From the NCBI GenBank assembly GCA_963545265.1, contig CAUUHY010000002.1, positions 1 through 64,000 on the forward strand: a DNA stretch of 64,000 nucleotides, given 5' to 3'. The DNA is from CAJPPJ01 sp963545265 (GTDB lineage: Bacteria; Bacillota_I; Bacilli_A; RF39; UBA660). The notes beneath the pieces were generated by a model that was not told where the DNA came from, made no database searches, and saw only the letters and a program-made list of their open reading frames with translations. Of the stretch, positions 61,561-64,000 are shown in pieces. The position numbers and the translations under genes are program-made. Position 1 is the stretch's first letter. The number at the start of each line of letters is the position of its first letter.

Positions 61561-62520
61561 ATGAAAAAATTATCTATTTTGATACCAGCATACAATGTAG
61601 AAAATTATATTGAAGAGTGTATCAACAGTATTTTAAATTTAAACATAGACTACGAAATAATAATTATTAATGATGGATCTACTGATAAAACTTTAAAAAA
61701 GATTCAAAAATATAAGAAATATAACTATATAAAAATTATAAGTCAAGAAAATATGGGAATATCAAAAACTAGAAATAATTTATTAAAATTAGCAACTGGT
61801 AAATATATATTTTTTCTTGATGCAGATGATTATATAAATAAAGAAAATTTTATCAAATTATTAAATAATCTAGACAATCAAGATTTGATACTATTTAACT
61901 ATAATATATATAACAATAATACTAAAAAATTTAAAAAAAATATTTTTAAAAGTGAATTTAATTTAATAAAAAATAATAAAGAAAAATTTATAGAATTAAT
62001 TTGTAAAAGAAACGATTTATACTTATGGACTTTTTTAATAAAAAAAGAAATTATAACCAAAAAACAAATAGACTTCTTACCATATTTATTTGAAGATTTA
62101 GAATTTCTTTTAAAAATTATTTATCATACTAATACTATAGAATTTATAGATTTAAATATAGTTAATTATAGAATAAATAGAGATAATCAAATAACTAAAA
62201 TACATAGTTATGAAAATATATCTCATAGAATTATTATGTCAGATATTGTTATAAAACAAGTACAAACGTATAATTTACCAAAAAATATAAAAGAAAAATT
62301 ATATTCTAGAATTGCTAATATATTCTACTCTGCTATACCTTTAATAAAAACTAAGAATAAAGAAGAACAAGAGTTATTAATGGACTTAATTGATAACTAT
62401 AGTTACATTTTAAAATATGCCTCAATAAAAACAATTATATTAAAAATTTTAATGAAGATAAATAAAAATTTCACATATAACTCTATGAATTATTTATTAA
62501 AATTATTTAAACTATATTAA
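61561..62520 (+). CDS. Family 2 glycosyltransferase
   Basis: GT2 enzymes transfer sugars from nucleotide donors, typically to wall polymers, capsule or lipids. The GT-A fold start LSILIPAYNVENYIEECI and INDGSTDKT are present (residues 4-45). The metal motif is in YIFFLDADDYI (D-x-D about residue 91), and FEDLEFLLKI carries the catalytic acid/base region. The C-terminal 100 residues are helical and basic, probably for membrane attachment. The length is 319. It stands alone among unrelated genes, so the polymer it serves is unknown. Confidence 0.92.
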   Translation: MKKLSILIPAYNVENYIEECINSILNLNIDYEIIIINDGSTDKTLKKIQKYKKYNYIKIISQENMGISKTRNNLLKLATGKYIFFLDADDYINKENFIKLLNNLDNQDLILFNYNIYNNNTKKFKKNIFKSEFNLIKNNKEKFIELICKRNDLYLWTFLIKKEIITKKQIDFLPYLFEDLEFLLKIIYHTNTIEFIDLNIVNYRINRDNQITKIHSYENISHRIIMSDIVIKQVQTYNLPKNIKEKLYSRIANIFYSAIPLIKTKNKEEQELLMDLIDNYSYILKYASIKTIILKILMKINKNFTYNSMNYLLKLFKLY

Positions 62521-62548
62521 AAAATATCAATAGTAATATTGATATTTT
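62521..62548. terminator. Bidirectional terminator between the glycosyltransferase and sodA
   Basis: A perfect 12-base stem (62521-62532 with 62537-62548) around a four-base loop, with A/T-rich flanks on both sides. Confidence 0.82.
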
Positions 62549-63143
62549 ATTTTGTATATATTTCTTCAGCAATAGTCCAATTAACTAAATCAAACCATTT
62601 TTCTAAATATTCTTTTCTTCTATTTTGATATTGTAAATAGTATGCATGTTCCCATACATCATTTCCAAATATTATTTTAAATCCATCTGTAATAGGACAG
62701 TCTTGATTAGAAGTCGGTATTATTTTTAACCCAGTACTATCTTTTACTAACCAAATCCAACCTGATCCAAATACTTTAAGTCCTTCTTCTACAAATTTTT
62801 CTTTAAAAGCATCAAAACTTCCAAAAGTATTATTAATGGCTTTTTCTAATTCTCCATGTAGTTCTTTCTTATTTGTTGGATTTATAATAGCCCAGTATAA
62901 ATCGTGGTTATATGCTCCTCCAGCTTGATTTTTTAATTTAGTTCTAATACTTTCATCTGCTTCTTCTAAATGAGTTAAAATATATTCTAAACTCTTGTCT
63001 TCTAAAGAAGTACCTTTTATTAAATTATTAGTATTATCATAATAAGTTTGATGATGTTTATCATGATGAAAACTAATTGTTTCACTATTTATAACTGGAT
63101 TTAAATCATCATATCCATATTCTAATTTTTTAAGTTCTAACAT
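62547..63143 (-). CDS. sodA: Superoxide dismutase (Fe/Mn type)
   Basis: This cytoplasmic enzyme converts superoxide to peroxide and oxygen. Metal ligands are in place: His26 in SFHHDKHH, a second His in GGAYNHDLYW (about residue 79), and Asp and His in NDVWEHAYYLQY. GSGWIWLV is the family core. The 198 residues are normal. Metal preference cannot be fixed by eye. GGAGG lies before the ATG. It directly follows xseB with one shared base. Confidence 0.96.
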   Translation of the reverse strand: MLELKKLEYGYDDLNPVINSETISFHHDKHHQTYYDNTNNLIKGTSLEDKSLEYILTHLEEADESIRTKLKNQAGGAYNHDLYWAIINPTNKKELHGELEKAINNTFGSFDAFKEKFVEEGLKVFGSGWIWLVKDSTGLKIIPTSNQDCPITDGFKIIFGNDVWEHAYYLQYQNRRKEYLEKWFDLVNWTIAEEIYTK

Positions 63144-63364
63144 TATTCCTCCTCTTTAAATTCTTTTAATTCACCATCTTTTAATATTAAATTAATATTA
63201 TCTTCGGCTTTTTTTAAACTTTCATCACATAATTTAGCAAGTTTCATTGCTTCATTAAATTTAGTCATAGCTTCATCAAGTGATACTTCACCATTTTCTA
63301 ATTTTTCTACTATTTCTTCTAAATTTTTTAAATTATCTTCAAAACTTTGTTTCTTTTCTGCCAT
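63143..63364 (-). CDS. xseB: Exodeoxyribonuclease VII small subunit
   Basis: XseB forms the long helical partner of XseA in the nuclease that trims single-stranded DNA. Family pattern: SFEDNLKNLEEIVEKLENG, then SLDEAMTKFNEAMKLAKLC, at 73 residues. AAGGAG lies before the ATG, which is placed directly after the xseA stop. The two subunits are co-translated, as in most bacteria. Confidence 0.96.
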   Translation of the reverse strand: MAEKKQSFEDNLKNLEEIVEKLENGEVSLDEAMTKFNEAMKLAKLCDESLKKAEDNINLILKDGELKEFKEEE

Positions 63365-64000
63365 TTATTTCTCCTTTACATCTATTACTTTAGCGTCTAT
63401 TTTTACTTTTTCTAATTCTATATTTATTAAATCATCTTTATTTATTTTTTTATTATCATTTACTATCTCATTATTAAATCTTGTTATAGAATAACCTCTA
63501 GTTAACGTCTTAAGAGGTGACAAAGCATCTAATTTAGATACTGATAACATATAGTTATTTATAAGTTTATTAATATACGTTTTATAACTAATAACTAAAT
63601 TGTTTTTTATTTCTTTATAACTACTCTTCTTTTTATCTATTAAAAACATAGGATTTTTAAAGATAAAAGATGATTTTAATTTAGATAATTTATTATTATT
63701 TATTTCTATTAAATGTTTTATACCAATATTTAATCTATCTAGTATTAAAGAAAATTTTTCTTCTTTATCTAAATATAAATTTCTTGGATTTTGAAGTATT
63801 CTACTCTTCTTTATTTTTAATATTTTATCTTGTAAATTTTTAATCTTATGATTAACATTTACAAAACTTCTTTTCTTTAATGAATCAATATAAGTTAATA
63901 CTTCTTTATAATCTGGCACTGCCATTTCTGCTGCTGCTGTTGGAGTTGGTGCTCTTAAATCAGCTACAAAATCAGCTATAGTAAAGTCTATTTCATGTCC
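63365..64000 (-). CDS. xseA: Exodeoxyribonuclease VII large subunit, 5' partial
   Basis: The frame runs off the right edge of the window, so the N-terminal OB-fold and part of the catalytic region are missing. The visible start reads GHEIDFTIADFVADLRAPTP, the conserved XseA core with the catalytic Asp region. A long helical coiled-coil part (about 130 residues) follows, then the C-terminal PLKTLTRGYSI block. The internal Met near 63925 is not a start, because the conserved core lies upstream of it. Confidence 0.96.
   Translation of the reverse strand, partial: GHEIDFTIADFVADLRAPTPTAAAEMAVPDYKEVLTYIDSLKKRSFVNVNHKIKNLQDKILKIKKSRILQNPRNLYLDKEEKFSLILDRLNIGIKHLIEINNNKLSKLKSSFIFKNPMFLIDKKKSSYKEIKNNLVISYKTYINKLINNYMLSVSKLDALSPLKTLTRGYSITRFNNEIVNDNKKINKDDLINIELEKVKIDAKVIDVKEK

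Noticed and set aside
1..64000. TGA read as Trp (Mycoplasma code)
   Set aside because: TGA ends stp, rsmD, the HD gene and others at natural lengths, and Trp is written TGG throughout.
1..64000. CRISPR array, insertion sequence or prophage
   Set aside because: No regularly spaced repeats, transposase or phage structural genes were seen. The kinase-like gene at 48038 is the only phage-flavoured item, and the Xer genes are housekeeping type.

Overview
The window is very AT-rich DNA (by eye about a quarter G+C) from a wall-bearing, low-GC Firmicute, probably one of the small-genome gut Bacilli close to the Mollicutes (RF39-like). That placement is inference. It rests on T-box control of tyrS, a Stp/PrkC pair, ParE/ParC, a MurE with the Lys-type DDPA motif, RNase HII next to RbgA, and extreme codon bias. 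The standard code is used: TGA is a stop (for example in stp and rsmD) and Trp is TGG.

Bases 1-34952 are read left to right. After a partial unknown gene come rbgA, a T-box leader with a Tyr-rich small ORF and tyrS, a membrane protein and rnhB. Next is a five-gene WXG100/ESX-like cassette (5710-9103) alternating two small helical families. Then follow an HD hydrolase, ackA, several envelope or unknown proteins, tRNA-Arg(CCT) on the minus strand, eno, rsmD, a pilin-like protein, rlmN, stp-prkC-rpe, a lipoprotein, a cysteine desulfurase, uppP, lemA with two tandem DUF2207 proteins, xerD, and a phosphopentomutase homologue that has lost nearly all its active-site residues.

A 328-base AT-rich gap (34953-35280) marks the strand switch and contains a weak dif-like site. 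To its right most genes are on the minus strand: lepB, rplS, lon, murE, holA, an alaS operon carrying three small paralogues plus grpB and a HAD-like stub, an AI-2E-type permease, recD2, xerC, unknowns, a DUF421 protein, an AbiEi-like orphan, parE-parC, sodA, xseB and partial xseA. rarA, a DUF308 protein and a glycosyltransferase run the other way.

Themes: translation and ribosome assembly (rbgA, tyrS, alaS, rsmD, rlmN, rplS), genome maintenance (rnhB, xerC/xerD, rarA, recD2, holA, parCE, xseAB, lon), and the envelope (murE, uppP, lepB, PrkC/Stp, surface proteins). Promoters are mostly extended -10 elements (TGN-TATAAT). Five genes have the -10 exactly six bases before ATG and no Shine-Dalgarno, which predicts leaderless mRNAs. 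The most unusual items are the WXG100 cassette, the dead phosphopentomutase, the three-paralogue alaS operon, the leaderless set and the Tyr-rich ORF between T-box and tyrS.
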